64,000 nucleotides of DNA from Streptococcus sanguinis SK355 (lineage in GTDB: Bacteria; Bacillota; Bacilli; Lactobacillales; Streptococcaceae). The notes beneath the pieces are model-generated. The model was not told the origin of the DNA. It saw only the letters and a program-made list of their open reading frames with translations, and searched no databases. Positions 36,701 through 46,896 of this stretch are shown piece after piece. The number at the start of each line of letters is the position of its first letter. The first letter of the stretch is position 1. The translations under genes were made by a program, and so were the position numbers. The stretch lies in assembly GCF_000212855.1 (NCBI RefSeq), contig NZ_GL890993.1:633090-697089 (forward strand), in the 5' to 3' direction.

Positions 36701-36723
36701 AAGCCCAGAAATGGGCTTTTTCT
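36701..36723 (+). terminator. Terminator after the Sip-like gene
   Basis: AAGCCCA-GAAA-TGGGCTT (36701-36718) followed by TTT and a T-rich tail. Confidence 0.92.
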
Positions 36724-36803
36724 GATATTCTCTGTGAAAAAGCGAGAATTTTCTGATAAATTTTGGTATAATAAAGCGAACTACAGATAAAGGATGAGAG
36801 AGA

Positions 36804-38288
36804 ATGACCTTAGTTTATCAATCAACACGCGACGAAAAGAATAGAGTAACAGCTAGCCAGGCGATTCTGCAAGGCTTGGCAACAGACGGCGGTCTCTTTA
36901 CGCCCATTACCTATCCGCAGGTCGATTTGGACTTTGCCAAGCTCAAAGACGCTTCCTATCAGGAAGTAGCCAAGCTGGTTTTGTCTGCATTTTTGGATGA
37001 TTTTTCTGAAGCAGAGCTGGACCACTGTATCAACCATGCCTATGACAGCAAGTTTGATGATGCGGCGATTGCTCCCTTGGTCAAGCTGGATGGTCAGTAC
37101 AATCTAGAGCTCTTCCACGGAGCGACCATTGCCTTCAAGGATATGGCTTTGTCTATCCTGCCTCACCTGATGACAACCGCAGCCAAAAAGCATGGCTTGG
37201 AAAACAAAATTGTCATTTTGACGGCGACTTCTGGCGACACAGGAAAGGCGGCTATGGCAGGCTTTGCGGATGTTCCTGGGACTGAGATTATCGTCTTTTA
37301 CCCGAAAGACGGTGTCAGCAAGGTCCAAGAATTGCAAATGACGACACAGACAGGTGCCAATACGCATGTTGTTGCCATTGATGGCAACTTTGACGATGCC
37401 CAGACCAATGTCAAGCACATGTTCAATGACACAGACCTAAGAGCTCGTCTCTTGGAGCACAAACTGCAGTTTTCATCAGCTAATTCCATGAATATCGGTC
37501 GTTTGGTGCCTCAGATTGTCTACTATGTCTATGCTTATGCTCAGCTGGTGAAGACGGGAGAAATCACAGCAGGAGACAAGGTCAACTTTACAGTTCCGAC
37601 AGGGAACTTTGGTAATATCCTAGCAGCCTATTATGCTAAGCAAATCGGTCTGCCGGTTGGCAAGCTGATCTGTGCATCGAATGAAAACAATGTCCTGACC
37701 GACTTCTTCAAAACTCAGGTTTATGACAAGAAGCGGAGCTTCAAGGTGACGTCTAGTCCGTCCATGGATATTCTGGTTTCCTCTAACTTGGAGCGTTTGA
37801 TTTTCCATCTGTCTGGTAACAGCGCTGAGAAAACAGCTGCTTTGATGGCGGCTCTGAATGAGCATGGACAGTATGAACTGACGGACTTTGACGCTGAGAT
37901 TTTGGAGCTCTTTGCAGCTGACTATGCGACAGAAGAAGAAACAGCAGCTGAAATCAAGCGGGTCTATCAAGCGTCTAACTACATCGAAGACCCTCATACA
38001 GCTGTTGCGTCTGCTGTCTATCAAAAATACGTGGCAGAAACAGCTGATCAGCGCAAGACTGTTATCGCATCTACTGCTAGTCCTTATAAATTCCCAGTTG
38101 TGGCCGTTGAGGCTGTGACTGGTCAAACAGGACTCAGTGACTTCGAGGCTTTGAACCAACTGCACGAACTTTCTGGTGTAGCCCTTCCACCAGCCGTGGA
38201 TGGCTTAGAAACAGCCCCAGTGCGTCATAAAACGACAGTCGCTGCAGATCAAATGCAGGCAGCAGTTGAGGATTACTTAGGATTATAA
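36804..38288 (+). CDS. thrC: Threonine synthase
   Basis: A 494-residue PLP enzyme that converts phosphohomoserine to threonine. Lys112 in IAFKDMALS binds PLP; TATSGDTGKAAMAGF and NFGNILAAYYAKQIG (phosphate loops) follow. It is of the long threonine-synthase class. Promoter: extended -10 TGGTATAAT (TATAAT 36767-36772). Ribosome site AAGGATGAGAG. No other threonine genes are beside it; the next gene is a MATE pump after a terminator. Confidence 0.96.
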   Translation: MTLVYQSTRDEKNRVTASQAILQGLATDGGLFTPITYPQVDLDFAKLKDASYQEVAKLVLSAFLDDFSEAELDHCINHAYDSKFDDAAIAPLVKLDGQYNLELFHGATIAFKDMALSILPHLMTTAAKKHGLENKIVILTATSGDTGKAAMAGFADVPGTEIIVFYPKDGVSKVQELQMTTQTGANTHVVAIDGNFDDAQTNVKHMFNDTDLRARLLEHKLQFSSANSMNIGRLVPQIVYYVYAYAQLVKTGEITAGDKVNFTVPTGNFGNILAAYYAKQIGLPVGKLICASNENNVLTDFFKTQVYDKKRSFKVTSSPSMDILVSSNLERLIFHLSGNSAEKTAALMAALNEHGQYELTDFDAEILELFAADYATEEETAAEIKRVYQASNYIEDPHTAVASAVYQKYVAETADQRKTVIASTASPYKFPVVAVEAVTGQTGLSDFEALNQLHELSGVALPPAVDGLETAPVRHKTTVAADQMQAAVEDYLGL

Positions 38289-38306
38289 AGTTTGCTTAGA
38301 AAGCCT

Positions 38307-38337
38307 AAAATCAGCTGGATATCTGGCTGATTTTTTC
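38307..38337 (+). terminator. Terminator after thrC
   Basis: AAAATCAGC (38307-38315) pairs with GCTGATTTT (38326-38334) and a T6 run follows. Confidence 0.88.
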
Positions 38338-38396
38338 TTAGGACATCCAATGAAAGAAAGAGAAGTAGCTGATGCTTAAAAGGAAGAAATTTCTCT

Positions 38397-39674
38397 ATGA
38401 CGACTTATAAAAAAATCATGAATATCGCCTTGCCGGCTATGGCGGAGAATTTTTTGCAGATGCTCATGGGAATGGTCGACAGCTATCTGGTGGCCAGTCT
38501 TGGGCTGATTGCCATCTCTGGTGTCTCGGTGGCCGGCAACATCATTACTATTTATCAGGCAATCTTTATCGCTCTGGGGGCTGCTATTTCCAGTCTTATC
38601 TCCAAGACTCTGGCTCAGGGAGACAAGGAGCGTCTGGCCTATCATACAGCCGAGGCTATCAAGCTGACCTTGCTTCTGAGCCTTCTGTTGGGGCTGATTT
38701 CTCTGCTCTTTGGCAGGCAGATGCTGGATCTTCTAGGGACAGAAAAGGCGGTGGCTGAAGCAGGCGGTCTTTATCTGGCTCTGGTTGGTGGAACTATTGT
38801 TCTGCTAGGCTTGATGACTTCTTTTGGAGCTTTATTGCGGGTCACGCGCAATCCTAGATTTCCCATGTATATCAGTCTTCTGACTAATGTCCTCAATGCC
38901 CTCTTTTCCGGTCTGGGGATTTACGTCTTTCAGCTGGGTATTGTCGGTGTAGCGCTGGGGGCGGTGCTGGCTCGTTTGGTCGGTGTGCTGATTCTCTGGC
39001 GGGAGCTGGATTTGTCCACAATCCGCTGGCGCTGGGGCTTAGATGGAGAGCTCTTGCGCCTGTCTCTGCCGGCTGCTGGAGAGCGGCTCATGATGCGGGC
39101 CGGTGATGTAGTTATTATCGCCATTGTGGTCGTCTTTGGGACGGACGCAGTAGCGGGGAATGCTATCGGTGAAGTTCTGACGCAGTTTAATTATATGCCA
39201 ATCTTCGGGGTCGCAACAGCAACAGTCATGCTGGTAGGACATGCCGTAGGTGAGGGAGATATGCAAGAGGTCGTTCTGATTCGCAAGCGGGTCTTCTGGC
39301 TGTCTTTTGCTTGCATATTGCCCGTGGCTCTAGGAATTTTCGTTTTTGGTCGGCCACTGACCTTGCTCTATACGGATAATAGCGGAGCTATCACAGCCAG
39401 TCTTTCAGTCATGCTTTTCTCCCTGCTGGGAACTCCCATGGCAGTCGGAACCGTGATTTACACAGCTATCTGGCAGGGGCTGGGCAATGCCAGACTTCCC
39501 TTTTATGCCACAACTGTTGGCATGTGGCTGATTCGCATCATTGCCGGTTACTTGCTGGGTGTGACTTTTGGCTTGGGTCTGCCAGGAGTCTGGACTGGGA
39601 TGCTCTTGGACAATGGCTTCCGCTGGCTGTTTTTAAAGGTTTTATTTGACAGAAAAATGAGGGAAATCACATGA
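38397..39674 (+). CDS. MATE-family efflux transporter
   Basis: A 425-residue pump with about twelve membrane helices in two similar halves. Typical segments are NIALPAMAENFLQMLMGMVDS (start, cited in part), SGVSVAGNI and NAIGEVLTQFNYMPIFGV. MATE proteins expel cationic drugs or metabolites using Na+ or H+; the substrate is unknown. The Na+-ATPase upstream could supply a sodium gradient. It overlaps the following HAD gene by four bases. Confidence 0.92.
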   Translation: MTTYKKIMNIALPAMAENFLQMLMGMVDSYLVASLGLIAISGVSVAGNIITIYQAIFIALGAAISSLISKTLAQGDKERLAYHTAEAIKLTLLLSLLLGLISLLFGRQMLDLLGTEKAVAEAGGLYLALVGGTIVLLGLMTSFGALLRVTRNPRFPMYISLLTNVLNALFSGLGIYVFQLGIVGVALGAVLARLVGVLILWRELDLSTIRWRWGLDGELLRLSLPAAGERLMMRAGDVVIIAIVVVFGTDAVAGNAIGEVLTQFNYMPIFGVATATVMLVGHAVGEGDMQEVVLIRKRVFWLSFACILPVALGIFVFGRPLTLLYTDNSGAITASLSVMLFSLLGTPMAVGTVIYTAIWQGLGNARLPFYATTVGMWLIRIIAGYLLGVTFGLGLPGVWTGMLLDNGFRWLFLKVLFDRKMREIT

Positions 39675-40285
39675 CAAAAGCGTTTATTTGGGATTTGGAC
39701 GGCACCTTGCTGGACTCCTACGATGCTATTTTGGCGGGGATTGAGGAAACCTACGCTCACTATGGTCTGGACTTTGACAGGGCTAGTATTCACAGCTATA
39801 TCCTAAAGCACTCTGTGCAGAAGCTCTTGGAAAAAGTGGCATCTGAGAAAGGTCTGGACGCTGCCGAGATGAATGTCTTTCGTGGAGCAAGTCTAAAGGA
39901 AAAGAATGCTCAGGTCCATCTGATGAAAGGAGCTGCAGAGATTCTGGCCTGGGCTGAAGAGCAGGGCATTGTCCAGTTCGTCTATACTCACAAAGGACTC
40001 AATGCCCATCAAATCTTGCAAGACTTGGGAATTCATGACTATTTTACAGAAATCATCACAACAGCCAACGGCTTTGAGCGTAAGCCTCACCCAGAAGGTG
40101 TCGACTATCTGCTTGAGAAATACGGTTTGGACAAGCAGGAAACCTACTATATCGGCGACCGGACGCTGGATGTGGATGTCGCCGTCAACAGTGGCATCCA
40201 GAGCATTAACTTCTGTGACTACCGGCCAGAAATTAATCAGAAAATAGAGAAGCTGATGGATATCAAGCAATTATTTACAAGATAA
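39671..40285 (+). CDS. HAD-superfamily phosphatase
   Basis: A 204-residue HAD-IA hydrolase. Motif I IWDLDGTLLDSY supplies the nucleophile Asp9 and Asp11, motif II is YTHKG (Thr), motif III is Lys in ERKPHPEG, and motif IV GDRTLDVDVA. The helical cap suits small phosphorylated metabolites such as phosphoglycolate. It is translationally coupled to the MATE gene (ATGA). Confidence 0.9.
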   Translation: MTKAFIWDLDGTLLDSYDAILAGIEETYAHYGLDFDRASIHSYILKHSVQKLLEKVASEKGLDAAEMNVFRGASLKEKNAQVHLMKGAAEILAWAEEQGIVQFVYTHKGLNAHQILQDLGIHDYFTEIITTANGFERKPHPEGVDYLLEKYGLDKQETYYIGDRTLDVDVAVNSGIQSINFCDYRPEINQKIEKLMDIKQLFTR

Positions 40286-40332
40286 AAAGCAGACTAGAAC
40301 TGATCTACTTTCAGTCTAGCCTGCTTTTTTTA
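40284..40332. terminator. Bidirectional terminator between the HAD and YcxB-like genes
   Basis: AAAAAGCAG-A-CTAGAACTGA ... TCAGTCTAG-C-CTGCTTTTTT, a long imperfect stem with an A run on one side and T run on the other. It contains the last codon of the minus-strand gene. Confidence 0.9.
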
Positions 40333-40815
40333 CATATGCTCAATGTGAAGTTCCAGCAAGAACTCAAGAGCCTCGGGAGAACAGTTCTTTTTTTCAATAG
40401 GGAAGCCGACATTTGGCCCCAACATGATATAAAAATCTTCCTTAGTATGAAAAACTTTGACGATGTCATCATAGCTATAAAGGAACTCTCCTCGTTTGCT
40501 TTTCACAGAAAATTTATCTTTCTCAAATATAAGGGTTTGCTCCATATCCTTCCAGAAAGGAGTTTTTTGATAGGCTTTCTTTATCTGAAAGTCCGTACCA
40601 AAGTACATTACTGGGAATATAATCAAAGATGTAAATAGCACGGTAAAGAAAGAAAAACGCCTCAGGTTTTCAGGTAGGAAGATTAGATAGAGAGACAGGA
40701 TTCCTATCAAAATGAACATATTTAGCAAGAATCTTTTCCCACGTAAGAAAACAGACCATGCAAATCGTTGATAGACTTCCTCAGTCACAAGAGTTGGAAT
40801 ACGGATTGGAAACAT
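40330..40815 (-). CDS. YcxB-like membrane protein
   Basis: A 161-residue protein with two adjacent membrane helices (about 30-50 and 58-75) and a soluble C-terminal domain with a pattern of the YcxB family (KDKFSVKSKRGEFLYSYDDIVKV). The function of the family is unknown. On the minus strand TATAAT (+ ATTATA, 40836-40841) and GGAGG (+ CCTCC, 40822-40826) lie before the ATG. It stands between convergent HAD and divergent polA. Confidence 0.85.
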   Translation of the reverse strand: MFPIRIPTLVTEEVYQRFAWSVFLRGKRFLLNMFILIGILSLYLIFLPENLRRFSFFTVLFTSLIIFPVMYFGTDFQIKKAYQKTPFWKDMEQTLIFEKDKFSVKSKRGEFLYSYDDIVKVFHTKEDFYIMLGPNVGFPIEKKNCSPEALEFLLELHIEHM

Positions 40816-40912
40816 CTTTTACCTCCAGTTTCTATATTATAACATAGAGGGGTTATTAAAATCACTTTTTATTTTCCACACCGCCTTTTCTGTCTTTGTC
40901 TGCCTTTCGTGT

Positions 40913-40924
40913 TATAATAAACCT
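40913..40924 (+). promoter_or_regulatory. polA: polA -10 box, probably leaderless transcript
   Basis: TATAAT at 40913-40918 ends six bases before ATG 40925, and there is no Shine-Dalgarno. The arrangement is the same as at ruvB. Confidence 0.6.
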
Positions 40925-43567
40925 ATGGAAAAAAAGAATAAGTTATTATTAATCGACGGTTCGTCCGTTGCTTTTCGCGCTTTTTTTGCGCTTTATAATC
41001 AAATCGACCGTTTCAAGAGTCCATCTGGTCTGCATACTAATGCTATTTATGGCTTTCACCTCATGCTCAATCATCTCTTGGAGCGCGTGCAGCCGACCCA
41101 TGTCCTGGTAGCTTTTGATGCTGGTAAGACGACCTTCCGGACTGAGATGTACGCCGACTATAAGGCTGGTCGAGCCAAGACACCGGATGAATTTCGTGAG
41201 CAGCTGCCCTTTATCCGAGAAATGCTGCAGCACTTAGGCATTCACTTCTACGATTTAGCCCAGTATGAGGCAGATGACATCATCGGGACCTTGGACAAGA
41301 TGGCTGAAAAGACAGTTGTTCCTTACGATGTGACCATTGTCAGCGGCGATAAAGACTTGATTCAGCTGACGGATGACAATACCGTGGTGGAAATTTCCAA
41401 GAAAGGCGTGGCCGAGTTTGAGGAATTTACCCCTGCCTACCTCATGGAAAAGATGGGTATCACGCCAGAGCAGTTTATTGACCTCAAGGCGCTGATGGGC
41501 GATCAGTCAGATAATATCCCTGGCGTGACCAAGATTGGTGAGAAGACTGGTCTCAAGCTCCTCTTAGAGTATGGTTCTTTGGAAAATCTCTATGAAAATA
41601 TTGATCAGCTCAAGGCTTCCAAGATGAAGGAAAATCTGATCAATGACAAGGACAAGGCTTTCTTATCAAAAACCCTAGCTACCATCAATACTCAGGCTCC
41701 GATTGAAATCGGACTGGATGATTTGGTTTATAAGGGTCCGCAGGTAGAGAATCTGAGCAAGTTCTATGACGAGATGGGTTTCAAGCAACTCAAGGCTCAA
41801 CTAGGAACGGCTCAGGATCCTGTAGAAGTCAAACCAATTGAATTTACCAAAGTGACTGAGGTCACAGAGGATATGCTTGCACCAGAGCAATTCTTCTATT
41901 TTGAAATCTTGGGTGACAACTACCACAAGGAAGAGATTGTTAGTCTTGCCTGGGGTGATAGCCGTCAGATTTATGTCGGCACCAGCGATTTACTGCAGCA
42001 ACCTCTCTTTCAGGAGTTTTTAACAAAAACAGCTCTGAAAACCTACGACCTCAAGCGGACCAAGGTACTGCTCAGTCATTATGGTATCGAACTACCAGCA
42101 GCAGCCTTTGATGCGCGCCTAGCCAAGTATCTGCTTTCGACGGTCGAGGACAATGAGCTGGCGACTATTGCTCGCCTCTACGGTCAAACGATTTTGCCGA
42201 CGGATGACGAGGTTTATGGCAAGGGAGCCAAGCGCGCTCTGCCAGAGCAAGAGCGGCTCTTTGAGCATCTAGCTCGTAAGGTCCAAGTACTGCTGGAAAC
42301 AGAAGAGCCGATGCTGGAACAGCTCCGCGCTCACGATCAGCTGAATTTGTTGCTTGAAATGGAGCAGCCATTGGCCTTTGTCCTAGCCAAGATGGAGATT
42401 GCGGGGATCAAGGTTGAGCGGGAAACCCTGCAGGGCATGCAGGCAGAAAATGAAAAGACGCTGGAAAGTCTAACGCAGGAGATTTATGACCTGGCTGGTC
42501 AGGAGTTCAATATTAACTCGCCGAAACAGCTGGGAACTATTCTCTTTGAGGATATGGGGCTGCCGCTGGAGTACACCAAAAAGACCAAGACAGGCTACTC
42601 GACAGCAGTTGATGTGCTGGAGCGTTTAGCACCGATAGCACCGATTGTGTCTAAGATTCTGGAATACCGTCAAATCAGCAAGCTTCAGTCCACTTATATC
42701 ATCGGACTGCAGGAGGCGATTGCGGCTGACAGTAAGATTCACACTCGCTATGTTCAGGATTTGACTCAGACGGGCCGCCTGTCCTCGGTTGACCCTAATC
42801 TGCAGAATATCCCCGTTCGTTTGGAGCAGGGGCGCCTTATTCGTAAGGCCTTTGTGCCAGAGTGGGCAGACAGTGTGCTACTCAGCTCGGATTATTCTCA
42901 GATTGAGCTGCGGGTGTTGGCTCACATTTCGCAGGATGAGCATCTGATTGCTGCCTTTCAGCATGGGGAAGACATCCACACGGCAACAGCTATGCGGGTC
43001 TTTGGCATCGAGAAGGCAGAGGATGTAACGCCAAATGATCGCCGCAATGCCAAGGCCGTTAACTTCGGAGTCGTCTATGGCATTTCTGACTTTGGACTGG
43101 CCAATAATCTAGGCATTTCTCGCAAGGCTGCTAAAGATTATATTCAAACTTATTTTGAGCGTTTCCCTGGTATCAAGAATTATATGGAAACCATCGTCCG
43201 CGAAGCACGTGATAAAGGCTATGTAGAGACTATTTACCATCGCCGTCGCTCCTTGCCGGACATCAATTCCCGCAACTTTAATATCCGAAATTTTGCGGAG
43301 CGCACAGCTATTAACAGCCCAATCCAAGGATCGGCCGCAGACATTCTCAAAGTCGCTATGATTAATCTGGACCGAGCTCTGACAGAGAAGAATTTCAAAT
43401 CTCGCATGCTCTTGCAGGTGCACGATGAAATCGTGCTGGAAGTGCCAAATGACGAGCTAACAGCCGTCCGCAAGCTGGTCAAAGCCACGATGGAAGCCGC
43501 AATAGAACTGGCTGTTCCCCTAGTCGCAGATGAAAATGCCGGCCAAACTTGGTACGAGGCGAAATAA
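40925..43567 (+). CDS. polA: DNA polymerase I
   Basis: An 880-residue family A polymerase. Residues 1-290 are the 5'-3' exonuclease (LLIDGSSVAFRAFF; QYEADDIIGTLD; GDKDLIQL). Residues about 310-470 align with the 3'-5' exonuclease fold but FYFEILGD stands where the active DxE motif is expected, so proofreading is probably lost, as known for streptococci. The polymerase domain has SSDYSQIELRVLAHIS, RRNAKAVNFGVVYGIS and VHDEIVLEVP. It fills gaps during repair and Okazaki maturation. Its start lacks a ribosome site. Confidence 0.97.
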   Translation: MEKKNKLLLIDGSSVAFRAFFALYNQIDRFKSPSGLHTNAIYGFHLMLNHLLERVQPTHVLVAFDAGKTTFRTEMYADYKAGRAKTPDEFREQLPFIREMLQHLGIHFYDLAQYEADDIIGTLDKMAEKTVVPYDVTIVSGDKDLIQLTDDNTVVEISKKGVAEFEEFTPAYLMEKMGITPEQFIDLKALMGDQSDNIPGVTKIGEKTGLKLLLEYGSLENLYENIDQLKASKMKENLINDKDKAFLSKTLATINTQAPIEIGLDDLVYKGPQVENLSKFYDEMGFKQLKAQLGTAQDPVEVKPIEFTKVTEVTEDMLAPEQFFYFEILGDNYHKEEIVSLAWGDSRQIYVGTSDLLQQPLFQEFLTKTALKTYDLKRTKVLLSHYGIELPAAAFDARLAKYLLSTVEDNELATIARLYGQTILPTDDEVYGKGAKRALPEQERLFEHLARKVQVLLETEEPMLEQLRAHDQLNLLLEMEQPLAFVLAKMEIAGIKVERETLQGMQAENEKTLESLTQEIYDLAGQEFNINSPKQLGTILFEDMGLPLEYTKKTKTGYSTAVDVLERLAPIAPIVSKILEYRQISKLQSTYIIGLQEAIAADSKIHTRYVQDLTQTGRLSSVDPNLQNIPVRLEQGRLIRKAFVPEWADSVLLSSDYSQIELRVLAHISQDEHLIAAFQHGEDIHTATAMRVFGIEKAEDVTPNDRRNAKAVNFGVVYGISDFGLANNLGISRKAAKDYIQTYFERFPGIKNYMETIVREARDKGYVETIYHRRRSLPDINSRNFNIRNFAERTAINSPIQGSAADILKVAMINLDRALTEKNFKSRMLLQVHDEIVLEVPNDELTAVRKLVKATMEAAIELAVPLVADENAGQTWYEAK

Positions 43568-43572
43568 AACAA

Positions 43573-43680
43573 GATACAAAGAGCGTCAAAACCGACTGAA
43601 AATTAGGCAGCCGGACGAAGGACTCATGCTCCTAGAACGGATTATCTATTTTCTAAGGTTTTAGCTCGGATTCAGTTAAG
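43573..43680. repeat. Intergenic repeat, copy B (after polA)
   Basis: Starts six bases after the polA stop with GATACAAAGAGCGTCAAAAC and CGACTGAAAAT, and ends with TTTTAGCTCGGATTCA. The ends match copies A and C; the middle differs. No strong hairpin with T run is preserved here. Confidence 0.5.
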
Positions 43681-43731
43681 AAGCAAATACTGCAAAACTA
43701 TCTAGCTTTATTATGAATGAGGAGGAATCCT

Positions 43732-44169
43732 ATGACTTATCATTTTCAAAATCCCAGTGATGCCATTGTCAAGCATTATCTGGGAAACAGCAAGGTGATT
43801 GCTGTTGTTGGCTTGTCTGACCGCGAAGAAACGACCAGCAACCGTGTGTCCAAGGAGATGCAGGAGCGGGGCTATCGCATTATCCCAGTCAATCCTCGTG
43901 CAGCGGGCGGTCAGATTTTTGGCGAGACTGTTTATGCCAGTCTCAAAGACATTCCTTTCCCAGTGGATATTGTCGATGTATATCGCCGCAGTGAGTTTTT
44001 GCCGGATGTGGCACTGGATTTTCTGCAGACGGATGCCAAGATCTTCTGGGCTCAGTTGGGCTTGGAGAATGAGGAAGCTGAGCAGATTTTGCGGGCAGCT
44101 GGTCGGGATGACATTGTCATGGACCGCTGCATTAAACGCGAGCACACTCGCTTGATTCTGGGCGAATAA
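43732..44169 (+). CDS. CoA-binding domain protein (YccU type)
   Basis: A 145-residue Rossmann protein: VIAVVGLSDREETTSNRVSK (nucleotide loop), GYRIIPVNPRA, and the end VMDRCIKREHTR. The family binds CoA, but its role is unknown. ATG 43732 is preceded by GAGGAGGAAT; an earlier in-frame ATG (43717) lies upstream of that site. The kinase gene follows one base after the stop. Confidence 0.88.
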   Translation: MTYHFQNPSDAIVKHYLGNSKVIAVVGLSDREETTSNRVSKEMQERGYRIIPVNPRAAGGQIFGETVYASLKDIPFPVDIVDVYRRSEFLPDVALDFLQTDAKIFWAQLGLENEEAEQILRAAGRDDIVMDRCIKREHTRLILGE

Positions 44170-44170
44170 G

Positions 44171-44683
44171 ATGGCTAAGTTAGTCATCATTCGTGGCAAC
44201 TCGGGCTCTGGCAAGTCTAGCCTAGCCAGGAAACTGCAGACTCACTATGGCCAAGGGACTCTCCTGATAGCGCAGGATACGGTTAGACGGGATATGCTCA
44301 AGGAAAAAGTTGAGCTGGGAAATTTGTCTATTGACCTGACGGAAACATTGGCACGATTCGGTTACGAACATGATTTGTTGGTTCTGGTAGAAGGATTTTA
44401 TGAGACAGACATTTACGGACAGATGCTAGAGCGGTTGAAAAAACTCTTCGCTCCGCAGGTCTTTGCTTACTACTATGACCTATCCTTTGAAGAAACAGTC
44501 CGCCGCCATCAGACCAGAGTTAAACAAGAAGAATTTACTCCAGCCGACATGAAGCGCTGGTGGAATGACCGAGACTTCTTAGGCTGGGAAGAGGAATCCT
44601 TCTTCACAGATGAGGATTCACTAGAGGCAGCCTATGATAAAATCTGCTCTGCCCTTGAAAGAACAGACTATAATAGTAAATAA
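44171..44683 (+). CDS. P-loop kinase-like protein
   Basis: A 170-residue AAA/kinase-type protein. Walker A RGNSGSGKSS at residues 6-15, then AQDTVRRDMLKEK, LVLVEGFYETDIY and a basic lid RRHQTRVKQEEF. It probably phosphorylates a small molecule; substrate unknown. Start one base after the previous gene, so it is expressed with the CoA-binding protein. Confidence 0.82.
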   Translation: MAKLVIIRGNSGSGKSSLARKLQTHYGQGTLLIAQDTVRRDMLKEKVELGNLSIDLTETLARFGYEHDLLVLVEGFYETDIYGQMLERLKKLFAPQVFAYYYDLSFEETVRRHQTRVKQEEFTPADMKRWWNDRDFLGWEEESFFTDEDSLEAAYDKICSALERTDYNSK

Positions 44684-44740
44684 AAAAACAACTCACAAGC
44701 TTAGGACAAGGAGTTCTATGCCTGTGGGTTGTTTTCGTTT
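44682..44740. terminator. Bidirectional terminator
   Basis: ACAACTCACA (44688-44697) pairs with TGTGGGTTGT (44723-44732), including one T-G pair, with A and T runs outside. It serves the kinase gene and the convergent DUF975-type gene, whose last codons lie in the loop and right arm. Confidence 0.8.
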
Positions 44741-45576
44741 AGAATAGCTTTTTCTTTTTTCAACTCTTCGTAGAAGAGAATGTAAGCAGTCGCAGTATAA
44801 GGGAGAACCATAATATTGAGTATACCATAAGTCATTTTGGCCAATAAATTCCAGCCGATGAAGCTCAGGTCCAGCAGAAATAGCTTTCCTTTATAGCCCT
44901 TCATTAGTTTCCGACTTTGACGGATAGCAGAGAAAGCTCCCTGGTAGATATCAGTTTCAAGCTGGTCGTAGAGGATGAGCTTTGCTTGAGAATATGCGTA
45001 GTACTGAGGAACGGTGATGCCTAGACCAACCAATATCAAGAGGCTTCCCAGTAACATACCAGGGGTGTATTGAAGAATCTGCTGTCCTGCCTCGCTTTGA
45101 GCTGTCACCACTGTATGGGCAGGAATTTTTTCCGAAATGTTGAGAATCTTATAAGCATTGAAGACGGACAGAAGACTCCCGCAAAATATAGGAAGATTCC
45201 AAAGGAAAAGCAAGAGCTGCTTGAGCAAAACGGTTTTGAAAACAGGTGTGAAGTTCTTGCTCGTAAACAGATGCCCAATATCTGAAAAGCGGACCTCATT
45301 CTTTTTCTTACGGATGACGGTTATCATGGTGTAGCTGGCAGAAAGCAGCAGGAGAGACGTGATAAACTGAATGGTCGTCGGAAAAAGAGTCCGGCTAATC
45401 AGAAAATATATGAACTGGCTGAAGGTCAGGTCGGAAACGGAGTCTCTTAAATTCCCAATAAGGGAAAGTAAGATGTTTAAGATACCGGCAAGAGTAGGGG
45501 CCGCAAACAAAAGAAAAATCCCCCTCGTTTGACTGCGGACGGTACGAGCCTGAGCTCTAATGTTACTTAGATTCAT
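44716..45576 (-). CDS. DUF975-type integral membrane protein
   Basis: A 286-residue protein with about five membrane helices. The C-terminal motif SRKLMKGYKGKLFLLDLSFI and the YYAYSQAKLILYD stretch are typical of DUF975, a Firmicute family of unknown function. GGAGGAAT precedes the ATG; minus-strand TATAAT (+ ATTATA, 45605-45610) lies beside the divergent tgt promoter. Confidence 0.85.
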   Translation of the reverse strand: MNLSNIRAQARTVRSQTRGIFLLFAAPTLAGILNILLSLIGNLRDSVSDLTFSQFIYFLISRTLFPTTIQFITSLLLLSASYTMITVIRKKKNEVRFSDIGHLFTSKNFTPVFKTVLLKQLLLFLWNLPIFCGSLLSVFNAYKILNISEKIPAHTVVTAQSEAGQQILQYTPGMLLGSLLILVGLGITVPQYYAYSQAKLILYDQLETDIYQGAFSAIRQSRKLMKGYKGKLFLLDLSFIGWNLLAKMTYGILNIMVLPYTATAYILFYEELKKEKAILNENNPQA

Positions 45577-45604
45577 AATTCCTCCATTTGGATTTGTCTG
45601 TTAC

Positions 45605-45648
45605 ATTATATCATACCCCGTGACAGATAGAAGTTTTTTTGGTAAAAT
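45605..45648. promoter_or_regulatory. Divergent promoters of the DUF975 gene and tgt
   Basis: Plus strand: GTGACA (45620-45625), 17 bases, TAAAAT (45643-45648) with TGG before it, for tgt. Minus strand: TATAAT at 45605-45610. The two promoters nearly touch. Confidence 0.6.
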
Positions 45649-45665
45649 CATACGGTATCTTGTGA

Positions 45666-46871
<1,206 letters not shown>

Positions 46872-46896
46872 GAAGCTCCATTTGAAAGGGGAAGCT

